In this document: positions 32,646 through 44,900 of the stretch, one piece after another
Layout of the letters: each line of letters starts with the position of its first letter
Position numbering within the stretch: the first letter of the stretch is position 1
Assembly: GCA_037039685.1 (NCBI GenBank)
Contig: JAWNGF010000008.1
Location: forward strand, 2,232,001 to 2,296,000
Direction: 5' to 3'
Length of the DNA: 64,000 nt
From: Ceratobasidium sp. AG-K
Taxonomy: Eukaryota > Basidiomycota > Agaricomycetes > Cantharellales > Ceratobasidiaceae
Notes under the pieces: generated by a model
What the model saw: only the letters and a program-made list of their open reading frames with translations
Databases searched by the model: none
What the model was told of the DNA's origin: nothing
Position numbers and translations under genes: made by a program

Positions 32646-33131
32646 TGTTACAACCTCCTTTGAGACTGCAAGGATTATGACTATGAATGGCATCTAAGGC
32701 CTGAGAAACTCTAAGCAGCACTACACTGAGTGCACTCTTAACACTTAAAGGTAGAGGGATGTTGTGAGGGTGAATGACAAGGCAAACAAGCTGGGGATAC
32801 CAGGCTTGGTTTGGCTCATATATACAGGCAAACGTGGCAGTGTTATGCACTGCTGCCACAAGAAACCAAGTCATACAAACTACCAATCAGGAGCATCCAT
32901 GAGTCATGCTCTATCAAGAGACATGACTCCAGACAAAGCGCAGCTGGCATTACATGATAGTAACTAGATAGCCACAAGATTGTGGCTAGGCAAAGGAAAC
33001 ACCAGCAAGGGGGACAAAGAAACCAAGAAACAGCCAAGGCCATATGGGCCAAGGGTGACACATCATCCATACACTGCACTAAACGTGGGAGAGGGTGCAA
33101 GACAAGTCCATGGTGAGCCTAGCTCACAACA
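32646..33131 (-). repeat. E1 5' LTR
   Basis: 486 bp, plus-strand reading TGTTACAACC...GCTCACAACA. A leader of ~260 bp (32387-32645) separates it from gag. The bases next to the LTR (TTGCAAACAAGC in element sense) should hold the primer-binding site; I could not assign a tRNA. Confidence 0.95.
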
Positions 33132-35038
33132 AATGATTTGGTCAAAACCCCATGATTTCAAATGTGCAGGAATTTCTGGGCTTTGTGAAATTTTATCAGC
33201 ACTCTATCCCAAATTTTGCAAATGTAGCATGCTCTCTGTATAACCTACTCAAAAAGGATGTCAAATGGGAATGCTCAAACACCATGGATGGTGCTTTCAA
33301 TAGGATCAACAAGGTCCTCACTACAGCACCCCTAGTAGTTCAAACTGATGTTCAAGAACAATTCTTTGTCAAATGCAATGTATCAGATTTTGCCACTGGA
33401 GCCATACTAACACAAAATAACTCTGAAGGGAAACTTTGTCCTGTGGCTTATCTATCCAACCCATTGTCCTGGCTGAGCGCAACCACAATATCTTTGACAA
33501 GGAGTTACTAGCAATCATTTAAGCATTTAAGGAATGGATGCACCTATTAGAGGGTTCAGAAAAGCTAGTTCCAAGTTCTGATTGACCCTAAGAATCTGGA
33601 ATATTTTGCAAAGTCCCAACAATTCAACCATTGCCAACTATGCTGGATGAACTTCCTGGTCAATCACAATTACAAGATCATCTACAGACCAGGAACGCAG
33701 AATCAAAAAGCAGACATCCTTTCTGGATGCTAGGATCTTGTCCCACTTCAAGGGGGGGTAGAGAAGCAAGTTTTCCTGAAAGCAGAACTTTTCATTGCCC
33801 CTTTCCCCCCTGATCAGGAAATCCATGATCTAGTTCAAGAAGCACTCTTAGAAGATGATTGGTTGACAATGGGCCTAGACAAACTTTGTGATGGGGAATC
33901 AGTGTAATATTGGGAATTGCAAGAAGGTCTGCTCCTCTTCAGAGGCAAAATCTTTGTACCAAGGGACAAGATGGTTAGGAATCTTGTACAGGAATCCAGA
34001 CACAATGCTATGGCAACAGGTCATCTGAGACAAGCTTGCACCTTAGAACTGATCTCAAGGATGTTCTATTGGCCTTCAATGAAGAAAGCAGTCAAATCAC
34101 ACAAATCACACTGTGAAACCTGCATCCACTCAAAACCATCCAACCAACTGCCCACAGGAGTATTGCACCCTGTGCACATTCCAGAGCAGCCCTGGGAGGA
34201 AATATCCTATGACCTCATTGTAGGGTTACCTGAGTTGGAAGGTTTTGATGTGATTCTCACAGTTGTCAATCACTTCTCCAAGGTTGTCCACTATATTGAT
34301 ACCAGATCTAATGCCACTTCCATTGATGTCACCAACCTATTTGTCTCCTATGTCTGGAAACTGCATGGGTTGCCCAAAGTAACAGTGTCTGATTGAGCTC
34401 AGTGTTTAACTACAAGTTCCTGAAACATCTGTATAAGCACCTACACATTAAACTTGCTTTCTCCACTGTTTACCACCCTGAGAGAGGCAGACAGTTGGGG
34501 TGTGCAAACCAGATTGTTGAAATCTTCATATGAGCATACACAAACCATCATCAATTGGACTGGGTCTCCCTCCTACCTATTGCAGAATTTCCATATAATA
34601 ATGCTCTTCAGGCATCTACAGGCAAATCACCATACCAAATTTGCCAAGGTTTTAACCCTTGATTTGCTGTTGGTGAAGATATGGAGTACCAAGTCCCAAA
34701 CACAGATGACCATGCTAAATTCCTCCATGATGGATACAATGAAGTCAAGGCAGCCCTTATGTTAGTGCAACAACAGTACAAACACTTCTACAACCAAAGT
34801 CATCAAGCACCCAAAGACATCAAAGAAGGCTTAATCATCAAAATACTTCCACTGATTGTCCATCAGTAAAATTGAGTCATAAGAAGTTGGGCCATTACAA
34901 GGTTGTCAAGAAAATAGGAACACATGAGTATCCACTCAATTTACCCCACACTATGTCCATACACCCTGTCTTTCACACCACCCTATCTCAAAAGGCTAAT
35001 CCTGACCCTCATAGATGCAATCCACCTTGACCTCCTCC
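33132..35038 (+). pseudogene. pol: Element F pol, RNase H and integrase (after E1)
   Basis: NVQEFLGFVKFYQHSIPNFA, LYNLLKKDVKWE, RNase H FVKCNVSDFATGAILTQ (TDAS lost). Integrase: LLLFRGKIFVPRDKMVRNL, LISRMFYWPSMKKAV, CETCIHSK, WEEISYDLIVGLPELEG, TVVNHFSKVVHY (first catalytic Asp is Asn), KVTVSD, then decayed C-domain (LGHYKVVKKIGTH, SIHPVFHTTL). Ends at PPPVI where LTR-G begins. Related to element K. Numerous stops. Confidence 0.8.
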
Positions 35039-35486
35039 TGTCATAACCTTTTCTTGGTTCTCTCTTTGTTGTTCTGTTTGTCTCGTGTTTGGTCTTGTTC
35101 TTCTCGCTTTGGCGCATATAGTTGCCTTTATGTAAGCCTTGACTGCGGGACATGCCTGCCAGGCCTGTTCCCTTGTTCTCCTAGCTACCCAGGGACTTAT
35201 CATGTTTCCTTTGTCCTGTCCTTGCTTCTCTCATACTCTTGCTTTCTCTTGTTTTGGTTTCCTTTGTTGCATGCTCTCTATTGTACATAACCACAGTAGT
35301 TAGTATATATACCAGTGACACAAGTCTTGCCCCCACAAGACTTGTTCTCTTGTTGTTTTTCCCCATCACTCATTGCCTGACTCACTTAGGCCTTAGTGCC
35401 ATACATTTGACCTTTGTTGTTGTCCCAACCCCCATCCTCACTGCCTGTGGAGTCTTGGCCTCCAAGGCTCGGCTAGGGTTGTGACA
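35039..35486 (+). repeat. LTR-G, probable 5' LTR of element H
   Basis: 448 bp, TGTCATAACC...GGGTTGTGACA, with TATATATACC near 35302. The left flank is the conserved PPPVI codons of F pol. The last 96 bp recur at 49578-49673. No TSD can be tested because the right end of H is rearranged. Confidence 0.75.
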
Positions 35487-35891
35487 CTAGCACAAGTCTT
35501 GTTGCCTTTGTCACGGATACAGCCTTTGTCGCTGTTGGAACCAGGTCTTTCATCACCAGGTCATCTCTGAGCATTTGCACACCCATCACCATTGTCAGCT
35601 AACACCCCCATCTCTCCCCTGCATCATTTACACGTTGAGGCATACTGCAGCTTGCACCCATTAGCCTGTTAACAACGTCCCCTATCCTCTGATATCACTG
35701 AACCGCTGCCACCTAATCAGGAAGCACCGCTCATATATTCTATTGGAACAAGGACCTCTGAGACCTTTGCACTGAACCCACCGTCGACTAGGTTCCCCTA
35801 TACATTCCATCTCTACCCAGGGGATATATTTTCTATCAAACACTACTAGCCATATCTGGTCAAAGCGCACCAGGAAGCGCATTTATTATAG
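35487..35891 (+). other. Element H leader
   Basis: About 400 bp between LTR and gag with no long ORF. It should include the primer-binding site at 35487 (CTAGCACAAGTC). It keeps more CG dinucleotides than most of the window. Confidence 0.5.
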
Positions 35892-37559
35892 TTGATGTTC
35901 AACAGGAGTCGCTTGAACTCAGCAGAGTCCTACAAAGCCACAATGACTTCTATGATGCCCTCCTACTCTAAGGGCAAAAGCCCCATTGCACCACCCCCAC
36001 CTGAAACCCCCCTCCAACAAACTCGCTTCTCAGAACCTCCCCCATCAAGGAAAGAAGGCAACAAAGAAGGATCAGTGGGGGATACAACCATCCGATCTCA
36101 ACCAGCTCCCTACAAAACCTTTGATGCAGAATCAAGACCACCATCCCCTGCCATTAGGGAGTACAAGGGCAACTCTTGGTAGGAAGTGCATGAAGGCAAC
36201 TTTCAAAAAGAAGTCCTTTTCATTCTCAAAGAACTGTTGTTGCACCATAGTCTCATGGCAGAAAGGTTGGAACACGTCAAACAATGGATCCTACATAATA
36301 GGGATGATGGAAATATCTGCATTGACTGATTGGCAGAAATTGCAGACCAAAATCGTGAACTATACAACAAAGTGACAGATCAACATCAAATAACAAGGGA
36401 CGCTGTGCGGGCACAAGGAATTGTATCAAGCGGACGATCGATGGGAGGTAGTGGAGCAACTGCGCCTCAGGCCAACACCCTAACAACCAGTCAATTAGGG
36501 TTGTCATTAGGGGGAGGAACAGCTACACAAGGACTGAGGGGCTCTATGATGCGATTTGCACCACCCTTGTCAGGAGCAACAGCAGCACCAACATCTTTGA
36601 TCTTTGGGAATGGAAGAATGGAGAAATCAGCGGCATCCAAACCAATGGAATTCCATGGCAAACAAGGGGCCAAAACTAGGGATTTTACTTATTCCTGCGC
36701 AAATTACATTGCCAACTGCCACTACACCACTGCATCAGATGAAAAGAAGATTTGTCTTATCATTTTGTGCCTACGCGGGTCTGCTATTGACTGGATTTGC
36801 CCTTTCCAAGACCTACGCAATGCAGGTGTATCCCAGGCCAGTTTCACAAGTCTAGATGTCTTCCAACGGGAATGGGAATTAGCTTTTGGTGAAATAGAAC
36901 AAGTGGAGGTCTACAGACAGAAGTACAAGGCACTTTCCCAGACCAAAACAGTGGTTGAATACATTACCCAATTCAGGATTCTGTCGGCACCTCTAGACTA
37001 CAATGAGCAGACCCTGAAGGACAATTTTTATGCAGGGCTCAAGGACAACATCAAGGATATGCTAACATCCCAGGCCTATAATTGTCACAATGCAACACTG
37101 CAGGAGCTGTTTACCAGTACCCAGGAGATTGATGCCGCCCTCATTGCAAGGAACATGGAGAAAAAGGGTACCAACATCCCAGAGAGGGCGACACCAAGCG
37201 GCACCCAAAAGCAGGTAACCACGAGCGCAACAGCAAATAGATACCAGAAGGGAGAGGCAATTTACATGGTGACCCCCCAGGGGAGCAAGAAGGGCACAAT
37301 CGTGTCAATTAGCAAGAACAAATGCAGTTTCCTAACCCCCAAAGTCAAATGGGCTGATGGAACAACATTGGAAATCCCCTTTAGTTTCATCAAACCAGAT
37401 GTTTGCCAGGCTAAGGTGGAAGTAGCAGTGGTCACAAGCAAAACCACCTGTTATTGTTGTCAGAAAAAGGGACATATTGCTGCGGATTGCCAAACACAGA
37501 TAGCAGCCCTGGAAGAAGTTGTTACCGGTGATTTGGGGTTGGGAAAAGGCAGTGGCTGA
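35892..37559 (+). pseudogene. gag: Element H gag
   Basis: One frame of 555 codons with only two stops: TAG near 36180 (CAG-compatible) and TGA near 36327 (CGA-compatible). Start MFNRSRLNSAES at 35895. Pro-rich N-terminus, helical capsid (ANYIANCHYTTASDEKK, FQREWELAFGEIEQVEVYR, YITQFRILSAPLDYNEQTL, FYAGLKDNIKDML), and one CCHC knuckle CYCCQKKGHIAADC. It ends at 37559 just after a slippery heptamer; pol is in the -1 frame. Confidence 0.85.
37541..37547 (+). promoter_or_regulatory. Putative -1 frameshift site of H (G GGA AAA)
   Basis: Gag frame TTG GGA AAA GGC AGT GGC TGA: heptamer G-GGA-AAA lies three codons before the gag stop. The -1 frame is open from here into protease. Confidence 0.6.
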
Positions 37560-40500
37560 GGGGAGCATCAGGTGCCCTAAAGTTGGGATTAGGTTGTGTA
37601 GTCTTGGGAACTCAGGAGCAGTCTGTAAACAAAATATATCTTTGTTCCACCAAATATGCAGGCCAGCTTTGCGTTCCCATCACAATCGAAAGCCTGAAAA
37701 ACCTTATTACCATGGCCATGATTGACTCAGGGGCATTGGGAAACTTCATTAACTCCGAATATATGAAGAAACACAAAATCCCAACAAAAAAAAAGAAGAC
37801 AGCAAGAAGGGTCCAGGTGATAGATGGACAACCAATAGCAAATGGTTTAATTGACAAGGAATGCACCTTCCAAGTCATTATGAACAACCATGTAGAAGAA
37901 ATTACTTGCAATATTGCACCGTTAGGCTGACACACTGTGGTTCTTGGTATTCCCTGGTTGAAGAAACATAACCCAAAAATTGATTGGGCAGCAGGGACGT
38001 TGGAATTTGATTCAGATTACTGCAAGGTGGAATGTCCATATGAGGACTGTAACACTGTGGAAGGGGGGATAGTTGGTCAACTTCCTGACAAATACATGGA
38101 GTTCAAGGATGTTTTCATTTCCAAAGAAGTGGACAAGCTACTGCTGCATTGACCATACAACCTCAAAATTGAGTTGGAACCCAGTGCTAAACCCAAGATT
38201 GGTGTGGTATATTCCCTCACTAAGGAAGAAGATCAAATCTTGAGAAAATGGATCGACAAAAATTTGGAAAAGGGATTTATTGTTCCTTCCACATCCCAAT
38301 GGGCATCACCAGTAATGTTTGTCAAATGGCACGATGTAGAAGGCGTTCCCCAACCCCCAAGATTGTGCATGGATTACCAATACCTCAACAGCCAAACCAA
38401 GAAAAACTGCTATCCACTGCCTAGAACCAATGATCTTATTGAACGTGTCAAAGGCACCAAGATCTTCACCAAACTTGATCTCAAATCTGGGTACAACCTG
38501 GTCAGGGTAGCAGATGAGGACGTTCACAAAACAGTGTTCAGAACCAAATATGGACTGTTTGAAACAAAAGTCATGCCTTTTGGTCTCACTAATGTGCCGG
38601 CCACTTTCCAAAACATGATGGACGCCAAGTTCAGGGACATCAAAGGGGTGTATGTGAAAATCTACATCAATGATATCCTAATCTTCTCCAAAAATCCCAA
38701 AGAGCATCCCATGCATGTGAAGGAGGTCCTGCGTTGCCTACAATGCCTGGGTCTCTATTGTTCCCTCAAGAAGTGCTCTTTTCATGTCCCTAAGGTCAAC
38801 TATCTGGGGCTAGTCATATCAGGAGAGCTGGTTGAGATGCAAGAGGAAAAAAATGCGACAATCAAAAAGTGGCCAACACCCAAGAATGTTACAGATGTGC
38901 AGACATTCCTAGGATTTGCGAACTTCTACCGGTGTTTTATCCGAAATTATACCCATATAGTATGACCCCTGTATGATTTGACTATGAAAACCAAGCAATG
39001 GGAATGGGGAACAGAAGCAGAACTTGCCTTCCAGGGATTAATCAAGGAATTCATCTAGGCACCTATCCTTCTACAACCTGACCAGGACAAAGGGTTCATC
39101 ATCAAATGTGACACATCGGACAAAGCTACAGGAGCAGTCCTCAACCAATATGGTCCCAACAACAAACTCCACCCTGTCACATTTATGTCCAAAAGCCTAT
39201 CTCCAGCAGAGCATAACTACAACATCTTTGACACAGAACTCTTGGCAATCATCAAAGCATTCAAGGAGTGGCATCACCTTTTGGAAGGAACTGAGATCCC
39301 GGTACTGCTTGTTACTGATCACAAAAACCTGGAGTATTTCATGACCTCCAAAGTGTTGATGAAAAGACAGAACAGATGGGCTGTCTTCCTCTTGGAGTTT
39401 AACCTCCAGATCAAGTACAGAGCTGGCAGCCTTAATGGCAAAGCAGATGCACTCAGTTGACAAAGCAACCACAACCTATAAGGGGGAGTAGTCCCTCAAA
39501 AACCCCTACTTTTGCCACATCTCTTCATCAATTTGGCAGAAGAGGAACCTCAGGGTATGGCATCAACTACGGATATTTGGCAAGCAGTCAACGATCAGAC
39601 ACAAAGAGATGACTATGTTACATCAATCTGGGCTGGCCTTAGCAACCACCCAGAAAAGGCACCTGCTTTGGTACAAAAGGAATTTGAAGACTGGAAGATT
39701 AGGAACAACATGTTGTACTGCAAAGGAAAGATCTACATCCCAAACAACAATGAGATCAAGTGCCAGATCCTAGAACTCCACCATGACAACAAAGCAGTTG
39801 GACACATGGGTCAAGCAAAAACACTGGAAATGGTCAAACGGCAGTATTGGTGGCCATCCATGAAGGCTTACATCAACAAATACGTGTCATTGGGCAATTT
39901 ATGCCAGCAATCAAAACCCATCAATCAATGACCTCTTGGGGAATTACAACCACTTGAACTCCCTTCCAAACCCTGGCAACATATTTCAGTTGATATGATT
40001 GTCAAACTTCCTCTGTCCAAGGGTCGAGACTCCATATTGGTCATTGTTGACACCCTGACTAAGATGGCACACTTCATCCCATGTACTGAAAAAACCACGT
40101 CACCCAAGCTTGTGGAACTCTTCATGGAACACTGCTGGAAACTACATGGAACCCCAGAAACAGTTGTATCAGATAGTGGACTGACCTTTGCATCCAAATT
40201 CATGAAGGAGCTCTATCAGGCCCTGAACATCCAGCCTAGGCTCTCTACAGCATATCACCCTGAAACTGACAGGCAAACAGAGTGCATCAATCAAACGGTC
40301 AAGGCTTTCATTTGGACATACTGTGCTTTCAAACAACACGACTGGGCTTCACTTTTACCCTTTGCCGAATTTGTATATAAGAACTCGTTCCACTCTAGCA
40401 TTGGTATGACACATTTCTTTGCCAACATGGCTCACCACCCATCAATTGAGGGTACACCAGTGGAAGATGGTTCTGTCCCGGAAGCTGTGGCTCATGCACA

Positions 40501-41232
40501 ATGTATCCAAGACAATCTGGAAGAAGCTAAGGCTAGCTTGACCCTGAGCAAAGAACAGGACAAGGAATATGCAGACAAACAATGGCAGGAAGTTCCGTTC
40601 ATCCTGGGCAATATGGTTTGGGTAAGCCATAATCACATTGCAACCAATTGGCCACCTTTGAAATTATTGCATAAACAACTCAGGCCCTTCACTATCCTGG
40701 AAGCAGTAGGGAAGAATGCGTCTAGACTACAACTCCCGCCTTCAATGACCATGCATCCAGTACTCAACGTGTCATGCCTAGCCAAATACAAGGAAGACAA
40801 AATTGAGGGCTGCCATGTTGATCCACCTCCACCGATCGAGACACCAGAGGGCAAAGAGGAATATGAGGTGGAACACATCCAAAGTTCCAAGGTGGAAAAA
40901 GGAATCCTGAAGTATTTTGTCAAATGGAAGGGCTACGCTGCAGAACATGACTCTTGGGAACCCCTGGAGAACCTTGGCAATGCATCAGAACTCATTAATG
41001 AGTTCCACCAGGAACATCCAGATGCCATCAAGGAAGTCCCCAAGGTTACCAGGAAGCGTTGCCATGAGGAAACAAAGGACAACTTTGCAGCCGACAGCAA
41101 GGAAGAACGGCCCATTAGGCATTCTAAGCGTATAAAAGAGGCTGCTGGGATCCAAGTCCCTCATCAAAAAGTTTTTACTTTTGCCCCTCCTGCACTTAAA
41201 ACATGCTCAACTCCCACCTCACTTGCTGCGCC

Positions 41233-41557
41233 ATGTCTTCCCAATGCCAATCCACCAATTTTGTCATGGTCCGGGTCTACCACAACCTATATACCTGCTT
41301 GGCAGCCTTCAAACGGTCCCTTGAAGTTGTGCCCCCCCAGGAGCAAGGCATGTACTGGCACCCTGGCATGCACCAACACTTTTACTTTATTGTATCCACT
41401 TGCTATTCATCTGGAGAGGCCCCCTGATATTTTGTCAACTGCCCCCTTGTCCACTGGCGCAACTGGATCGCCTACACGGCCAATGACATCCACAATGCCC
41501 TTGAGATCATGGACAGGTCTCACAAGGTCTGTCTCAGAGGCAACCCATTCAAGATAG
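41233..41557 (+). pseudogene. Element H accessory 3' ORF, truncated by K
   Basis: In a frame different from pol, ATG 41233 (MSSQCQSTNFVMVRVYHNLY) opens a reading frame with one TGA at 41425 (CGA-compatible) up to the K LTR at 41559 (HWRNWIAYTANDIHNALEIM, KVCLRGNPFKIVV). It overlaps the non-conserved tail of the pol frame. It is aromatic- and His-rich, and I recognise no domain. Similarity to the LTR-A or E1/I 3' ORFs is not evident by eye. Confidence 0.45.
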
Positions 41558-41558
41558 T

Positions 41559-41972
41559 TGTCCCAACTAGAGTCAATTAGGTGTATAAAGGGTTAAGGGG
41601 TTTGACTTAGACAAGTCTTAGAACCCAAGGAGTAGTGATAGTAAAGAGGATTGATTGAACAAGTCCTAGTGGAGAGGAGGTCAAGCCTTGTTGTTAACCG
41701 GCCTGACCTCTGGGTTTATATACATGAGGGATCATTGCCACATCATTACTTATCAGTGTGAGAAAGCCGAGTACAACCAATGGTAAGCGAGATAAGAGAT
41801 ATGAGTCAACATTCTGGAAGTTCCGGAAGCATCACTGATATCAAATGAAAAGACAAATACATCACATGATACAAGTTAAGCGCCAGAGGACATTTGTACC
41901 AAAAAAGGAAAGTGTTCGGAAAAAAAGATATAAAATCATAATAAAATGTCTGAGCTTAGTCAGCTCATGACA
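41559..41972 (-). repeat. K 3' LTR
   Basis: 414 bp, plus-strand reading TGTCCCAACTAGAG...GCTCATGACA. A TATA-like TTTATATACATG sits near 41717 (reverse strand). Confidence 0.9.
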
Positions 41973-41983
41973 TTACCCCCTCC
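41973..41983 (-). other. K polypurine tract
   Basis: GGAGGGGGTAA in element sense, next to the LTR terminus TGTCATGAGC; it overlaps the pol stop codon TAG (41983-41985). Confidence 0.8.
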
Positions 41984-44900
41984 TAAGGGCCTGGCGCAGT
42001 AGGGTGGAGTTTGTGGAATTTATCAACTAGTTCAGGAGCATTCTTGAGGTCTTCCTTTGATTGCCAAGAATTGTCTGCATGAGAGTATCCTTTCCACTTG
42101 ACGTAATAGTGGAGTTGATGGCAAATTTTCTTGGAGTTAAGGATCTCTTTGACTTCCCATTCTTCTTCCCCTTCCTGTGTGACAATAGGGGGTGGTTGAG
42201 CAGGTTCGCGACCATGGGGATCAGGGTGGAATTTCTTGAGTAGCATGACATGGAAGACAGGATGAATCTTCATTGATTTTGGTAATTCCAGTCTAAAGGC
42301 ATGAGTCCCTACTTTTTCCAGTACTTTGTAAGGTCCTAAAATTTTGTGGAAGAGTTTTACCAAAGGTCTGTCTGTGGATATGTTCTGATGACTAAGCCAG
42401 ACTTTATCTCCAGGGTTTATCTCTTCTGGTTCTTTGGCTCCTTTATCAAAGTAGTGTTTGTAGGACTGGTTTGCTAGAATCAGAGCAGCTTTGACTTCAT
42501 CATATCCTTTCAACAAGAATTCCGCATGGGCATCAGCTTCAGGGACAGTATAGTCTGATTCTTCCCTGATGTTCATTCTGGGGTTGAAACCTTGGCAGAT
42601 CTGGAAGGGTGTTTTGCCAGTGGATGCTTGGATTCCATTGTTGTAAGCAAATTCTGCCATAGGGAGCAGGGCTACCCAGTCGTTTTGCCTATGGTTGACA
42701 AAGGCCCTGATAAAGATTTCAACAACTTGGTTTGCCCGTTCTGACTATCCATCTGTCCTTGGATGGTAGGCTGTGCTGAAGGTGGGTTTTACGTCCAGTC
42801 GTTTGTACAGATGCTTAATGAACTTTGAATTGAAGGTGGATCCTCTGTCCAAGACTGTTGCTTTTGGGGTGCCATGAAGTTTCCAGATATTTGCAACAAA
42901 GATATTGGCTATGTCTACTGCTGTGGCCATTGATTTAAAAGGGAGATAGTGTGCCATCTTGGAAAACCAATCTACAACTGTCAAGATTGCGTTGTATCCT
43001 TCTGATTCTGGGAGCCCTATAATCATGTCATAGGAGATCTCTTCCCAAGGTCTCTCAGGAATGTGTAAGGGATGCAGTAGTCCTGTGGGGAGTTGGTTCA
43101 ATGGTTTAACTCAAATACACGTTTCACAGCATGACACATAAGAGTTGACAAACTTCTTCATGGATGGCCAGTAATAAGTTCTTGAGACTAATTCCAGCGT
43201 TCTTGCTTGTCCAGGATGCCCAGCTGTAATATTGTCATGGCGCAATTCCAATATCAGGTTTCTGACTGTTTCATCCCTGGGGACAAAGATCCTTCCTTTG
43301 AACATTAGGAGTCCTTCTTTGTATTCCCAATCTTTGACCTTTTTGCCGTTTCTCAGCTTATTGTGAGCTTCATCCAACCTGGGGTCTTCTAGGATTGCTT
43401 CTCTAATTAGGTTGTTGATTTCTTGGTCAGGGGTAATGGCCAAAATAAAAATGTCTGGTTTAAGGAGAACTTGGTTCTCTACCCCCCCCAAAGGTTCTAG
43501 GTTGTACCGCCTTGAGAGAATGTCTGCTTTTTTGTTCTGGTTTCCTGGCCTGTACATGATCTGGAAGTTGAAGTCCACCAGGAAGTTCATCCAACGGATT
43601 TGGCGTTGGTTCAGTTGTTTGGATGAGGAGAAGTATTCCAAATTGTTGTGAACTGTTATGACTTGAACAGCTTTTTCCATGCCTTGAAGTAAGTGCCTCC
43701 ATTCCTTGAAGGCCCTAATAATTGCCAATAGTTCTTTATTGAAAATGTGGTAGTTTTGTTCAGCTGGATTTAGTGATTTAGAAAGGAAAGCTACTGGGTG
43801 CCATTTCCCTTCTTCATCCTTTTGAGATAGAACTGCTCCTGTGGCAAACCCTGACGCATCTGTTTTGAGGAAAAACTCCTTATTGTGATTGGGTTGCATC
43901 ATTACAGGTGCCACCTTCAGAGCTTCTTTTAGTGCATTCATGGCGTCTTGTTCTTTGCGTGTCCATTGCCACTTTTGATCCTTCTTGAGTAGGTTGTATA
44001 GAGGTCTAGCTTTGCCAGCAAAGTCTTGGATGAACCTTTGATAGAAATTGACAAATCCTAGGAATTATTGAACTTGTTTAATGTTCTTGGGTGCTTTCCA
44101 ATTCATAGCTGCCATAACCTTTTCCTGATCCGTTTCAATCCCTTTGTTGGAAATGACCAGTCCTACCCAGTCCAGTTTGGTTTGGTGGAACTTGCATTTC
44201 CTCAGTTTTGCAATCAACTTGTGTTCTCTTAGTCTTTTTAGCACCTCTTTGACATGTCCCGGGTGATCTTTGACTCGTTTGGAAAAGATGAAGATATCAT
44301 CAATGTATATGAGTATGAAAACTCCCATAATGTCCCTGAATATAAAGTTAATTAGGGACTGGAAGCTTGATGGGGCGTTTTTGAGACCAAAGGGCATGAC
44401 TTTCCATTTGTACATGTAATACTGAGTTTTGAAGGCTGTTTTCCATTCATGTCCTGCCGTTATTTGAGTTTGATGGAATCCTTGTGCCAAGTCTAGGGTG
44501 GTACCAATGACAACTCATTCCAGGGCCCTTAACCACTGATCTAGTAGAGGTATTCCGCTTGCATTGAATTTGCACAGCAAATTTACATATCTATAGTCAA
44601 CGCAAAAGCGTAACTCTGGGTTGTTTGGATCTTCTGGATGGGGTTTTTTGACAAACAGAACTGGCGATGCCAAAGGAGACTTGGAAATCTGAATGTGTCC
44701 TCTTTGGATAAGGGTTTCTAACACTTTCTTCATTTCTTTGTCTTCAGCTGGGGACGTTTTGTAAATAGGGCCGTGCTTTAATTTGGCCTCTGGTAGGAGG
44801 TCGAGTGTAATGTTGGTTGGTCTGTGCAGTGGGAGTTCTTCCAATCTGGATTTGTCAAATACATCTGCAAAATCCTTGTATTCCTCTGGTAAAATAGTTT

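Larger units (their letters stand above)
25375..33131 (-). mobile_element. Element E1: full-length Ty3/Gypsy chromovirus, TSD AATGA
   Basis: 7,757 bp with both LTRs (486 bp each) and perfect repeats AATGA at 25370-25374 and 33132-33136. Order on the minus strand: 5' LTR, leader, gag, pol (-1 frame), chromodomain, 3' ORF, polypurine tract, 3' LTR. The LTRs differ at about 28 positions by eye (near 6%), so the insertion is old. Not active: stops, frameshifts and Asn for Asp in both protease and RT. Confidence 0.95.
37541..41557 (+). pseudogene. pol: Element H pol: PR-RT-RNase H-integrase-chromodomain
   Basis: A single frame of ~1,338 codons broken only by six stops: TGA 37928, TGA 38150, TGA 38963, TAG 39056, TGA 39458, TGA 39929, every one consistent with CGA or CAG. 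Protease MIDSGALGNFINSEY intact. RT FTKLDLKSGYNLVRVADED, MPFGLTNVPATFQNMM, palm YINDILIFSK (first Asp is Asn, AAT at 38669). RNase H FIIKCDTSDKATGAVL. Integrase VIVDTLTKMAHF, VVSDSGLTFASKF, TDRQTECINQ: DDE complete. C-domain and chromodomain YFVKWKGYAAEHDSWEPLEN intact. One of the best-preserved pol frames here. K has inserted at its end. Confidence 0.9.

Noticed and set aside
35015..35290. Hydrophobic plus-strand frame as signal/membrane protein
   Set aside because: Falls inside LTR-G; composition effect only.
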